A stretch of DNA of 64,000 nt. Source: Spirochaetota bacterium. GTDB taxonomy: Bacteria > Spirochaetota > Spirochaetia > Sphaerochaetales > Sphaerochaetaceae. The DNA is taken from the NCBI GenBank assembly GCA_023401595.1, contig JAEXDQ010000020.1, positions 62,001 to 126,000 on the forward strand. Reading direction: 5' to 3'. Position 1 is the first letter of the stretch, and every line of letters starts with the position of its first letter. Below the pieces are notes generated by a model. The model did no database searches. It had not been told where the DNA came from and worked only from the letters and a program-made list of their open reading frames with translations. Of this stretch, positions 52,348-61,691 are shown piece by piece. The position numbers were made by a program, and so were the translations under genes.

Positions 52348-53566
52348 CGGCGATCACCTCCGCATTGAGTTGTATATCTTTTGCGACGTCTTCGTTCCCC
52401 AAGGCGAGCCATTCCCCCTTGGGCACCGGCAGGGAAATGGTGAAACAGGTTCCTTCCCCGACCTTGCTGGCTACCGATATATCGCCTTCATGCTCCTTGA
52501 CGACCTTGTATACGACAGTCAGGCCAAGACCGGTCCCCGCCGCCTTCGTGGTGAAATACGGTTCGAATATCTTGCCCAGGGTGTCCTCGGGGATACCGTG
52601 GCCGGTGTCGACGATCTTGATCAGCACATGGTTCCCGTCGAGCCGGGTGGTTACGGTCAGGACGCCGCCGGCGTCCATCGCGGACATGGCGTTGTTGATG
52701 ATGTTCAGCAACGCCTGCTTCATCAGGTTTTCATCCAGCTGGACCTTCGGGATGGAGCCGAAGTCCTGCAGCACCGACATGCCGTGGGCCTCGTACTCCG
52801 GACGAATGAAATCACAGAGTTCGCCAAGGAGCCGATTGAGGTTCTGTAGCCTCAGATGGACATCCATGGGCCGTACCGCGAACAGGAAATCCACGACGAT
52901 ACCGTTCAGACGGTTGATTTCCTCATCGATCACATTGATATATCGCGAAGCGTCCTGCAGGGTAAGCTCCCCGTTTCGTTCGAACGCCTTGCGCAGCAGC
53001 TGCAGATGGATTCCTATGGACGCCAGCGGGTTCTTGATTTCATGGGCGACTCCGGCGGCCATGGTGGTCATCGACGCGAGGCTTTCACTTCTCCTCAACC
53101 GGGATTCGGCGCGCTTGCGTTCCGTAATGTCGGTGAGCAGAATCAGTTCATAGACGCCGCCATTCTGTTTGGCGGCCTCGCCGGCGCATTTGAAAGAAGA
53201 GAGCGTTATGGTGATCGTCCGGGTCGTATCTCCCCGTTGAAAATGGAATTCATCGCTGGCCGTATTCTCCGCCCCCAATTCCCAGCACTCACGCAGATAC
53301 GCGACCACATCAGGGTCTGAGATCAATTCATCGACACGCACATCGTCATAGGAGCGGGGCCGGCGCATGGGTATCAGCAGTTTCGCGACGCTGTTGACAT
53401 AGATCAGCTTGTGGTTGGCTTCCGTAAGGATGACCCCGTCCCTCAACGAATCCAGCACGGCTTCATACAATTCGGTTTCAGCCAACTGCTTTTTGATCAT
53501 GTTGGCGACCAGACGCGGGTCAAGCTGGTCGATCTTGTTCAATGCGCGTTTGATCAGCTTGCTCAT
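52322..53566 (-). CDS. NtrB-type sensor histidine kinase
   Basis: 414 residues: a cytoplasmic PAS domain (about 35-150), an H-box with HEIKNPLASIG (phospho-His near residue 176) and an ATPase domain with NIINNAMSAM (N-box), VDTGHGIPEDTLGKIFEPYFTT (G1/F boxes given in part: DTGHGIPEDTLGKIFEPYF) and GTGLGLT. No membrane helices are seen, so it senses an internal signal. It overlaps the response-regulator gene by 26 bp and holB by 4 bp. Confidence 0.93.
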   Translation of the reverse strand: MSKLIKRALNKIDQLDPRLVANMIKKQLAETELYEAVLDSLRDGVILTEANHKLIYVNSVAKLLIPMRRPRSYDDVRVDELISDPDVVAYLRECWELGAENTASDEFHFQRGDTTRTITITLSSFKCAGEAAKQNGGVYELILLTDITERKRAESRLRRSESLASMTTMAAGVAHEIKNPLASIGIHLQLLRKAFERNGELTLQDASRYINVIDEEINRLNGIVVDFLFAVRPMDVHLRLQNLNRLLGELCDFIRPEYEAHGMSVLQDFGSIPKVQLDENLMKQALLNIINNAMSAMDAGGVLTVTTRLDGNHVLIKIVDTGHGIPEDTLGKIFEPYFTTKAAGTGLGLTVVYKVVKEHEGDISVASKVGEGTCFTISLPVPKGEWLALGNEDVAKDIQLNAEVIADEADDSDR

Positions 53567-54765
53567 TGGAGGTTCTCCTTCAATCGATAATATAGTCCCT
53601 CGATGGAAAGCTTTCGATTCTGATTGAACAACGCGGCACGATTGAGAGTCTCGCTGACCAATGCGGAAAGGCGCTTCGCCTTCGACGCCTCTATCCGGCC
53701 TGACAGGTATTCCTTCTCAAGGGAAAGCAGCAGTTCCCTGAACACATAGGCGTGCTGGCCGCTTTCATCGACCCAGGCGGCGAAAGAAGCGAGGTCTTCG
53801 CCCGAATACGGCTCTTCACCCAACACGCCGCCGAGGAAGCGCCGGGCGAGGGAGGCCGCCTCATGGCAGTCCAGTCCGCCGCAGGAGAGGAAATACGTCT
53901 CCAAGGAATCGTATTGACGTGGATCGGCAAAAAAACATTCCTGCAACAATCTGCCGCGCCCCTCCTCGGTGACCATCGGGAAATAATACTTGCGGACGCG
54001 GGACAGAATCGTCTGCATGATCCGCCCAGGATTTTCAGTAATCAAAATGTACCAGACGTTCTCCGGCGGCTCCTCAAGCATTTTCAGCAGGCTGTTACGG
54101 GCGCCTTCAGTAGCCTGCTCCAACGCTTCAATGACGACGATGCGCGGCAAGCCGTCCATGGCTGTCAGCCCGGTCCATTCCTGTATCGCCCGGACCTGGG
54201 CGATGGATATGGAGGTATTCTTACGCGACGCCACGAGCAACGGCTTCAACGCGGCGCGCAGATTCTTGACTATCTTGTCCACGGCGGCGGCCGATGCGCC
54301 GTCATCCAGATCGGACAGCTCCAGCAGAAGCTCGCTCGCCTGCGCCGCGGAATCGTAGGACGCCTGGTTTTTCTGAGCGGACTGATCCATCAGCGCTCCA
54401 TGATATTGCAACAGCAGTATCCGGACGCTCCGCAGCAGGAACAACCGGCTCGCTTCGTTTCTCTGACGCTGGTAGTTGGACAAGGCGGTCTCGATGACGC
54501 TTTGATGATCCCTGGCCGATATGACGATCAGGTTCGTGTTTTCCAATTGCCGGAACGCTTGGCAGGAAGCGCAACGGCAGCGCTCCTCCCCTTTTGCCGT
54601 TTCAGTACGGCAAGACAGGACGCGGGCGAGTTCAAGGGCGGCCGTCATCCTCCCGCTGTACCGTGAGCCCACGAGCAAAGAGGCCTGAGGAAACAATCCC
54701 GCCGTTGTTTCCGAAGAAAACCGTTCAGCCATCCCGGCCTGGGTCCTTGCAAGTTCCCTGAACAT
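53563..54765 (-). CDS. holB: DNA polymerase III delta' subunit
   Basis: 400 residues of the clamp-loader AAA+ fold. The P-loop is degenerate (GSRYSGRMTAAL), as usual for delta'. A small zinc module with Cys pairs (CRTETAKGEERCRCASC) and the RNSLLKMLEEPPENVWYILI plus ILSRVRKYYF segments identify the family. It is the rigid stator of the clamp loader. The gene starts within the cvpA stop (TAATG overlap) and its end overlaps the kinase gene by 4 bp. Confidence 0.9.
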   Translation of the reverse strand: MFRELARTQAGMAERFSSETTAGLFPQASLLVGSRYSGRMTAALELARVLSCRTETAKGEERCRCASCQAFRQLENTNLIVISARDHQSVIETALSNYQRQRNEASRLFLLRSVRILLLQYHGALMDQSAQKNQASYDSAAQASELLLELSDLDDGASAAAVDKIVKNLRAALKPLLVASRKNTSISIAQVRAIQEWTGLTAMDGLPRIVVIEALEQATEGARNSLLKMLEEPPENVWYILITENPGRIMQTILSRVRKYYFPMVTEEGRGRLLQECFFADPRQYDSLETYFLSCGGLDCHEAASLARRFLGGVLGEEPYSGEDLASFAAWVDESGQHAYVFRELLLSLEKEYLSGRIEASKAKRLSALVSETLNRAALFNQNRKLSIEGLYYRLKENLQ

Positions 54766-55280
54766 TACACCAGTCCTGACACAAGGCCGATCGATTCAGG
54801 AACCAAAGGGCGAACGAGGCGGATCACGATCTGACTCTGGTCGAACCAATGGGACAGGTCGAACAAGGTCTGCAAATCAAGCAGATAGATAATGACGCTC
54901 AATACGATGGCGGCTTCGACGACCCCCCAGAAGAAACCGAGCAGGTGATTGATCACATCTATACCGATCGCCTCCATGACGCCTTCCAGCAAATTGCCTA
55001 CCAAACGCAACACCCCATATCCAATCAGGAACAAGACGATGAACACGATCATCACCGCGGCGAACTGAGGCAAGGACGGAAACGTCTCCATGATCAATTG
55101 GGAAAGTCGTCCAGTGAACATCAGCGACACGAAGAACCCTACGATGTACCCGGCGCTGCTGGCGAAAGAATCAGCGAAACCGGTAATGGCCCCCCCGATA
55201 CCTCCGAACATGCACAACGCGAATACAATGATATCCACCGAACTAAAATATACGGAACCTATGGTAAATCCCCAGTCCAT
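54765..55280 (-). CDS. CvpA-family membrane protein
   Basis: 171 residues from ATG 55280 (GAAGGAG upstream). Four hydrophobic helices, with GGIGGAITGFADSFASSAGY near the start and HLLGFFWGVVEAAIV later, as in CvpA/colicin V production proteins. The family is thought to act in envelope homeostasis and is required for colicin V secretion in E. coli. It heads the holB-kinase-regulator-helicase block. Confidence 0.85.
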   Translation of the reverse strand: MDWGFTIGSVYFSSVDIIVFALCMFGGIGGAITGFADSFASSAGYIVGFFVSLMFTGRLSQLIMETFPSLPQFAAVMIVFIVLFLIGYGVLRLVGNLLEGVMEAIGIDVINHLLGFFWGVVEAAIVLSVIIYLLDLQTLFDLSHWFDQSQIVIRLVRPLVPESIGLVSGLV

Positions 55281-55324
55281 GATCACTCCTTCACGTATGG
55301 AAAAACCAAAGACTCGACGTCGCG

Positions 55325-55353
55325 ACGAAAATATACGGAAGGCATATTTTCGT
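55325..55353. repeat. 10-bp inverted repeat between murG and cvpA
   Basis: ACGAAAATAT (55325-55334) and ATATTTTCGT (55344-55353) in the 242-bp gap. It could be a weak terminator after murG or an operator before cvpA. The gap holds no convincing gene. Confidence 0.45.
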
Positions 55354-55522
55354 TGTCCGTTTCGAGCCGCGGCTTTTCCTCCTACGAGTATGCATCGCAA
55401 GAAAGAATACGCCATGGCGAGTCTTTCCCGCAAGTATTTCGCTCCCATGCCATTTTGCAGGCAGTCCGCCCGTCCTTATCCAACGCACCGAGCCTGCGCG
55501 CCGGCATACCGTCTCCATCCGG

Positions 55523-56641
55523 TCAAGTACCTCTTACTTCATTTTTCTTGAACCTGCAAGCCGACAGAAGAACGGCTACAATCCGTTCGGCGCCCTTCGT
55601 ATCGGCTATACGGCCACAGGCCGCCGACATGCCGTCCCGGCGTCTAGCATCCTTCAGCAGCTCCAGCGACCGGTCGAGGAACAGCCGCGGAGAGGCTTCT
55701 TCCTGATACAATACCTCGGCGGCCCCCTCCCTGACCAGTCGTTCCGCGTTGAGAATCTGATCCCCGCGGGAAGCTCCGGTACCCAACGGCAGCAGAAGCA
55801 TCGGCTTCTTCAACGCCACCAGTTCGGACAAGGCCCCGGCACCCGCCCTAGAGACCACTACGGTGGCGGCGGCCAACAGATCGGGAAGCTCTTCGTTCAA
55901 ATACGGAACGCATCTGTACCGGTCATGCTCGACCTTCCTCCAGGTCTTTTCGCCGGTCTGATGGACCACGAACGCTTCCGAACACAGTCCGTCGAGATTT
56001 TCCCAGACCAGTTCATTGATCTGCAGGGCCCCGAGGCTGCCCCCAAGGACGAGAAGCAAGGGTTCTTCACTCCCGACGCCGAACAGCGTCTGGCCTTTTT
56101 CAGGATCCGCCGTCAGGATATCCGGCCTGACAGGATTTCCCGTTACGGACACCTTCTCCCGGTATCTGTCGGGCAGCCCCTCGGCCGCTTGCGCGGACGA
56201 TACGCAGACTTTCGATACGAACCTCGCGTTGATCCGCGTCGCCAGACCTACGGAAGCGTCGGATTCATGGGTGACCGAGGGAATCCTGAGCAGCCAAGCG
56301 GCGACGACCGGAGGTACTGAGACGAAACCGCCCTTCGAGAACAGTATGTCAGGCCGTTCCTTCGCCAGTATCACCAATGAACGCAATATCCCCCCCAGTA
56401 TCCTGAAGAGATCGGTGAAGTTCCTGAAGGAGAAATATCGCCGTAGCTTTCCGCAGGGGATCCCGTAGCACCGAATGCCGGAGCCCCTGATCAGCGCCTG
56501 TTCCTTTTCGTCCTTCGATCCTATCCAGAACGCATCGCACGATATGCCGCCGGCGGTCAGCTCAGAACGGAGTTCGTCCGCCACGACGAGGGCCGGGATA
56601 ATATGCCCCGCCGTTCCACCTCCCGTATAGCATATCTTCAC
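55523..56641 (-). CDS. murG: UDP-GlcNAc:undecaprenyl-pyrophosphoryl-MurNAc-pentapeptide transferase MurG
   Basis: 372 residues of the GT-B fold: N-terminal GGTAGHIIPAL (8-18), FSKGGFVSVPPVVAAWLL, the central LLVLGGSLGALQIN and the donor-site SRAGAGALSELVALKKPMLLL (given here in part). It makes lipid II at the cytoplasmic face of the membrane. No other mur genes are next to it. It shows that this organism makes peptidoglycan precursors. Confidence 0.95.
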   Translation of the reverse strand: MKICYTGGGTAGHIIPALVVADELRSELTAGGISCDAFWIGSKDEKEQALIRGSGIRCYGIPCGKLRRYFSFRNFTDLFRILGGILRSLVILAKERPDILFSKGGFVSVPPVVAAWLLRIPSVTHESDASVGLATRINARFVSKVCVSSAQAAEGLPDRYREKVSVTGNPVRPDILTADPEKGQTLFGVGSEEPLLLVLGGSLGALQINELVWENLDGLCSEAFVVHQTGEKTWRKVEHDRYRCVPYLNEELPDLLAAATVVVSRAGAGALSELVALKKPMLLLPLGTGASRGDQILNAERLVREGAAEVLYQEEASPRLFLDRSLELLKDARRRDGMSAACGRIADTKGAERIVAVLLSACRFKKNEVRGT

Positions 56642-56961
56642 GATACCGCTCCTCTCCTTTTTCTCAAATATAGCATATCAAGACGTCAGACGGAACCACC
56701 TCGCGACTTTGATTGAGTCAAAATGATACGATTGCACTCGTCCGTCGAAGATTCCTTCGTCGCTAAAAATTCGACCACAAGTATTCCCATAGGACAAACG
56801 GCTATGCATCGTCACTTTTTTTGAGTATACTTTGCCCTGTCGGAATTCGCGGGACGGATAGCTCCCTCGTCTTTCCCCCAACTTATTTATATACATATCG
56901 GAACATGCGTTGCTGATGGTTTCACAGATAGCCGCCATGATATGTGAAGAGAGCGTTTCCA
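56642..56961. other. Divergent murG/secA intergenic region
   Basis: A 320-bp AT-rich gap. A TATACT at 56826-56831 on the plus strand is the best -10 candidate for secA, though its -35 is poor and the leader would be about 125 nt. No RNA gene or coding frame was recognised. Confidence 0.45.
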
Positions 56962-59739
56962 ATGGGTAAATCAATTTTCAGCAAGATATTCGGTACGAAA
57001 CAGGACAAGGATCTCAAACGCCTCTATCCGGTCGTGGAGCAAGTCAACGCCAAGGAAGCCTGGGCCCAGTCGCTCAGCGACGAACAGTTTCCGCAACAAA
57101 CGGCCTTGTTCAAGCAGAGGCTTGCAAACGGCGAGATGTTGAACGACCTGCTGCCGGAGGCCTTCGCTCTCGCAAGGGAGGCCGCGCGGCGGGTACTCGG
57201 AGAACGCCACTACGACGTCCAGATCATGGGCGCGGTCGTATTGCATGAGGGAAACATCCTGGAAATGAAGACCGGCGAAGGCAAGACCCTGACTTGCGTA
57301 CCCGCCGCCTACCTCAATGCGCTGGAGGGGCTTGGCGTCCATATCGTCACCGTCAACGACTACCTTGCCAGCCGAGACGCCGGATGGATGGGTCCCGTAT
57401 TCAATTTTCTCGGTCTGTCGGTAGGTGTAATCCTGTCGAACCTCGACAATGAGCAGCGACGGCAAGCCTATAGCCGCGATATCACCTACGGGACCAACAA
57501 CGAATTCGGATTCGACTATCTGCGAGACAACATGAAATGGTCGTTCTCTGAGAAGATCCAGCCGAAGCATCATTACTGCATCATCGACGAAATCGACTCC
57601 ATCCTGATCGATGAAGCCCGGACACCGTTGATCATCAGCGGACAGGCCGACGACGATTCTCGCCAGGTCATGGCGGCCGACAAGATAGCCCCGTTCCTTG
57701 TCGAATGTGAAAAGGATCCTGCGACCGACGACTATTATGAAGAGGATCCCCTCGCCCGGTTCGACAAGAACGCCCAGCCGTTCGATCCGAAGGGCGATTA
57801 CAAGATCGACGAGAAGCAGAAGCGCATCACCTTTACGAACCAAGGCATGCAGCACATCGAGCAATTGCTGCAGAAGAACCATATCATCGACGGCTCGTTG
57901 TATGAAGACGAGAACTTCGAATATGTCCATTACGTTACCCAGGCCGTCAAGGCTCACAAGCTGTTCCATCTGGACGTCGACTATGTAGTCGCCGACAATC
58001 AGGTTCAGATCGTCGACGAGTTCACCGGACGCATCCTTCATGGAAGACGTTACAGCGACGGTCTCCACCAAGCTATCGAAGCGAAGGAACGTATCAAGAT
58101 CCTCGGTCAGAACAAGACGCTCGCGACGATCACGTTCCAGAATTTCTTTCGAATGTACGACAAGATCAGCGGCATGACCGGCACAGCCGATACGGAAGCC
58201 GCGGAATTCCAGAAAATCTACAGTCTGGACGTCGTGGTGATCCCGACCAACAAGCCTATCCAGCGAAAGGACATGCACGATATCGTCTACTTCAACGAGC
58301 CGTTCAAGCTACAGGCCATATGCGAAGAAATCGCCCGGGTGCATGCTACAGGACAGCCGATCCTGGTCGGTACAGTGTCGATTGAAAAATCGGAGCTGCT
58401 CTCCACGCTGTTGCGCAAGCAAGGTATCCGCCACGAGGTACTCAACGCGAAGAACCATGCGCGCGAAGCCCTGATTATCGAAGACGCCGGTGCGAAGGGC
58501 GCGGTGACGATCGCTACGAACATGGCGGGACGTGGTACGGATATCAAGCTGGGAGGCTCCCTTGAGGGAAGGGCGAGAAAGCTGTGCGGTACCGACGCCA
58601 CGCAGGAGGAATTCCAGCAGGCGATTAAAAAGGTCTATCCTGAATGGAAGAAGGACTATGAAGAGGTCAAGCAGCTCGGCGGCCTCTATATCCTTGGTAC
58701 CGAACGACATGAATCACGCCGTATTGACAACCAGCTCAGGGGCAGAAGCGGACGACAAGGCGATCCTGGCGTCAGCCGGTTCTATATTTCGCTCGACGAC
58801 ACGTTGATGCGCCTGTTCGCAAAGGACAATCTGAAGGCGATGCTCGGCAAGGTCGGCATGAGCGAAGGCGAACCGATTGAACACCCGATGCTCAGCAAGG
58901 CGATTGAAAAAGCCCAGATGCGGGTCGAGGAGCGGAACTTCGAGATCAGAAAGCACCTGCTTGATTTTGACGACGTTCTCAACGAACAGCGAAATTTCAT
59001 TTATGAACAGCGCGACCAGATACTCACCGACGACGATCTCGTTGGTCGGGCGCTGAACTCCTGTTACGAAATGGCCGAGGAAATCGTCGACAAAGTATAT
59101 GCCGACAAGGAGACGAAAGAGAAGCCTTGGCAGAATCTCAGAGACTCCATGTTGGAGCAGTTTCATCTTGAACCCGCGGTCACGGACGAGGATTGCAAGA
59201 CGCTCGCGGCCGAGGACCTCAAGCGGAAGCTCAAGGAGCAGCTTGAAAACGAGGTCCGCTCCAAGGTCGCCCTTACAGGTGAAAAGCCGTTCAATGATTT
59301 CCTGCGGTTCAATTATCTGCGGCAGATTGATATGCGCTGGCAGGATCATCTGGATCAGCTGGAAGAGCTGCGGGACGCCGTTTATCTGCGTTCCTACGCC
59401 CAGAAGAATCCTTTGGTCGAATACAAGGTGGAAGGCTTTGAAATCTTCGACAGGATGCTGGAAGAGATAAAGCACGCCATTGCGCGTACTATCGTCAGGG
59501 TCCAGATCAGACCGGCCGACCAGAATTATGCGGCCCGCAGAAGACAGCCGGTCAAAACGGTTGAACAACATAACGGCCCTACCCAGTTCGGCGGCGGACA
59601 GGCCGGAGGGCCTACCCAGGGCGCGTCTCAACCGGAGAACGCTACGGTCAGAAGAACCTATCCGAAGGTCGGCCGCAATGATCCCTGTCCGTGCGGAAGC
59701 GGAAAGAAGTACAAGCATTGCCACGGGGCGAATCTATAG
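56962..59739 (+). CDS. secA: Preprotein translocase ATPase SecA
   Basis: 925 residues from ATG 56962; the GTG at 56944 has no ribosome-binding site. Walker A MKTGEGKTL near residue 106, DEIDSILIDEARTPLIISG, a helicase second half with NMAGRGTDIKLGG, and a C-terminal SEC-C zinc motif (CPCGSGKKYKHCHG). It drives Sec-dependent export through SecYEG. It is followed by a GC-rich imperfect hairpin (about 59753-59818) that may end the transcript. Confidence 0.97.
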   Translation: MGKSIFSKIFGTKQDKDLKRLYPVVEQVNAKEAWAQSLSDEQFPQQTALFKQRLANGEMLNDLLPEAFALAREAARRVLGERHYDVQIMGAVVLHEGNILEMKTGEGKTLTCVPAAYLNALEGLGVHIVTVNDYLASRDAGWMGPVFNFLGLSVGVILSNLDNEQRRQAYSRDITYGTNNEFGFDYLRDNMKWSFSEKIQPKHHYCIIDEIDSILIDEARTPLIISGQADDDSRQVMAADKIAPFLVECEKDPATDDYYEEDPLARFDKNAQPFDPKGDYKIDEKQKRITFTNQGMQHIEQLLQKNHIIDGSLYEDENFEYVHYVTQAVKAHKLFHLDVDYVVADNQVQIVDEFTGRILHGRRYSDGLHQAIEAKERIKILGQNKTLATITFQNFFRMYDKISGMTGTADTEAAEFQKIYSLDVVVIPTNKPIQRKDMHDIVYFNEPFKLQAICEEIARVHATGQPILVGTVSIEKSELLSTLLRKQGIRHEVLNAKNHAREALIIEDAGAKGAVTIATNMAGRGTDIKLGGSLEGRARKLCGTDATQEEFQQAIKKVYPEWKKDYEEVKQLGGLYILGTERHESRRIDNQLRGRSGRQGDPGVSRFYISLDDTLMRLFAKDNLKAMLGKVGMSEGEPIEHPMLSKAIEKAQMRVEERNFEIRKHLLDFDDVLNEQRNFIYEQRDQILTDDDLVGRALNSCYEMAEEIVDKVYADKETKEKPWQNLRDSMLEQFHLEPAVTDEDCKTLAAEDLKRKLKEQLENEVRSKVALTGEKPFNDFLRFNYLRQIDMRWQDHLDQLEELRDAVYLRSYAQKNPLVEYKVEGFEIFDRMLEEIKHAIARTIVRVQIRPADQNYAARRRQPVKTVEQHNGPTQFGGGQAGGPTQGASQPENATVRRTYPKVGRNDPCPCGSGKKYKHCHGANL

Positions 59740-59908
59740 CCCATATTGCAGACGCCAGCTCCGGGCAGGCTGCTACCCGGCCCTTCCGCATCGGCGAAGG
59801 GCTGGCGTTATGCGGCATGGCTGGTTGTCCATACAGCTACAACCGGCGTTGAGCTGCAGCTTCGGAATTGCAGGACGGACAGAGAACCCGTGTAGGGATC
59901 AGAAACGA

Positions 59909-60712
59909 CTAACTGTCGCGTTCTTTCAGCAGCAACGCGAATATCCAATCGCCGAATCTCAGACCAAAGATATCCGCCAACCGGATCAACGGGGAATTCT
60001 TGATGCGATATCCCAGTCGAGGATGAGAGGATACAGAGGCTGCGTATACCTTTGCGGCAAGGTAATCAGGCGAACAGCCCTGCAATAGGCTTTTGCACAG
60101 GAATTTTCTGAGCTTCATAAGGTTGCGCTTGTAATGCGTGGTTCTGGCTACCAGTTCATCGAATCCGTCCGCGGTATGAATCAGCAACGGAGTCTCGACA
60201 CCTCCGCTTTCTATCTTGACTACCTTCACGCCGACGCATTTCAACTCCCTTCTCAGGGAATCAGCGTATGCCTCCACCGCATGCTTGCTGATGGAATACG
60301 GGCCATTGAACGGATGGGCGCTCGACAGCCCTACTTCGCTTGAAAACAGCACGAACCGTCCATGGGAATGGATGAGATCCTCGGAAAAACATCTTACTAC
60401 ATGCATCATGCCAAGAAGATTGACCGCAAGGATTCGTTTCGTCGTATCAACCGGTTCTTCTATCAGAGACGCCATCTTCAACAGTCCGGCGCAATAGACG
60501 ACCACATCAAGCTCTGATATGGAGCATTCCGACCTTGCCTCGAAGATCGCTTGTTCAGACAGCAAATCGCAACGGCAATGCCGCAATCGGGGATCATCGA
60601 TCGGATTGTCCTTCAGATCCAACGAGTAGACCGTCCACCCCTCGCCCAGGAACCTTCTGCAAAGAGCCTGCCCGATTCCTCCGCTGCCGCCCGCAATCAG
60701 AACATTTTTCAT
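59909..60712 (-). CDS. Short-chain dehydrogenase/reductase
   Basis: 267 residues from ATG 60712, directly before the Rossmann motif GGSGGIG. The CAGL (NAG-like) strand, FSSEVGLSSAHP and the catalytic GPYSISK (Tyr/Lys) are present. It oxidises or reduces an unknown alcohol/ketone with NAD(P). No Shine-Dalgarno is visible; TTCAGA (60746-60741) and TACATT (60724-60719) form a possible promoter whose -10 ends 6 bp from the ATG, so it may be leaderless. It stands alone between secA and the channel gene. Confidence 0.88.
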   Translation of the reverse strand: MKNVLIAGGSGGIGQALCRRFLGEGWTVYSLDLKDNPIDDPRLRHCRCDLLSEQAIFEARSECSISELDVVVYCAGLLKMASLIEEPVDTTKRILAVNLLGMMHVVRCFSEDLIHSHGRFVLFSSEVGLSSAHPFNGPYSISKHAVEAYADSLRRELKCVGVKVVKIESGGVETPLLIHTADGFDELVARTTHYKRNLMKLRKFLCKSLLQGCSPDYLAAKVYAASVSSHPRLGYRIKNSPLIRLADIFGLRFGDWIFALLLKERDS

Positions 60713-60854
60713 ACGCAGAATGTAGCATGGCGCGGGGGCCTCTGAAAAGGTATCCGTCGAGCTACCGTTTCCATCCCTCCACGCTGAATTACACGTTCGC
60801 GGCAACTTTGATTATATTCTCCTATGGAAGACAATACACAAAGTCAGGTAGCGA

Positions 60855-61643
60855 ATGAAAAACATAGAACAAAACCGGAATTATTCCATCTGGGTAGTCG
60901 TACTCGCCACAGCGGCGATGCTCCTCTCGTTCCTCGTCATGCTGAAATTGGAATATACCTCGCGGTGGTGGTATATAGGTATCGAAACGGCTATCCAGCT
61001 TTTTTTCATCACGGACTATATGATCCGGTTTGTTCAAGCGGACGGGAAATGGCTGTATGTGAGGAAAAGCATGTTCGATCTTGTAGCCCTTATCTCCCTG
61101 CACCCGTCGCTGACTTTCTTTCGTATCCCCAGGATCGCGAGAATCACCGGGCTCGCTTCATTGTTCGAAAAAACCGCCGTCTACAAAGCAGCGGCGAATA
61201 TCAAGAAAAGATTCGACACGTTCCTCAATACCAATGGGCTCGTCCATGTGTTGTATATCAATTTCTACAGCATCATCTTCGGTTCCGTCCTGGTCTATCT
61301 GTTTGAGAAGGGAATCACCTTCAAGACCTTCGGGGATGCCGTCTGGTGGGCATGCGTAACCGTAACTACCGTGGGCTACGGCGATTATGCGCCGAAGACG
61401 GTAATGGGCAGAATCGTCGCGGTCATACTGATGGTCGTAGGAATCGGCCTGATCTCCATGCTCACCGGCACAGTAGCGACATATTTCACCTCGACGAAGA
61501 AGAATGGGACACAGCAGAAGGAGATCGACGAACTGCACCATCTCGCGAGCGAGATGGACGATGCGCAGCTTAACGCCGTCATCTCATATGCGAAACAACT
61601 GAAAACTGACAACGCGGAGCATACAGAAGCCGACGATCGATAG
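60855..61643 (+). CDS. Voltage-gated-type potassium channel
   Basis: 262 residues: about six membrane helices, a short S4-like segment with spaced arginines (FFRIPRIARITGLA), a pore helix and selectivity filter TTVGYGD (about 171-178), and a C-terminal charged coiled coil (KKNGTQQKEIDELHHLASEM) that may tetramerise it. It should conduct K+ across the inner membrane. A weak site AGGTAG precedes the ATG. Divergent from the dehydrogenase gene. Confidence 0.9.
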   Translation: MKNIEQNRNYSIWVVVLATAAMLLSFLVMLKLEYTSRWWYIGIETAIQLFFITDYMIRFVQADGKWLYVRKSMFDLVALISLHPSLTFFRIPRIARITGLASLFEKTAVYKAAANIKKRFDTFLNTNGLVHVLYINFYSIIFGSVLVYLFEKGITFKTFGDAVWWACVTVTTVGYGDYAPKTVMGRIVAVILMVVGIGLISMLTGTVATYFTSTKKNGTQQKEIDELHHLASEMDDAQLNAVISYAKQLKTDNAEHTEADDR

Positions 61644-61691
61644 CGGCAGGCTCTCGCCATACCGACGCCAGACGGAAATCAAGACGCTTCA

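Noticed and set aside
53563..54765. Degenerate P-loop in holB as evidence of a broken gene
   Set aside because: Delta' subunits normally lack a functional Walker A; the gene is full length and tightly packed.
55291..55518. 75-codon minus-strand frame between murG and cvpA
   Set aside because: Arginine- and tryptophan-rich composition unlike neighbours, no ribosome-binding site, no family.
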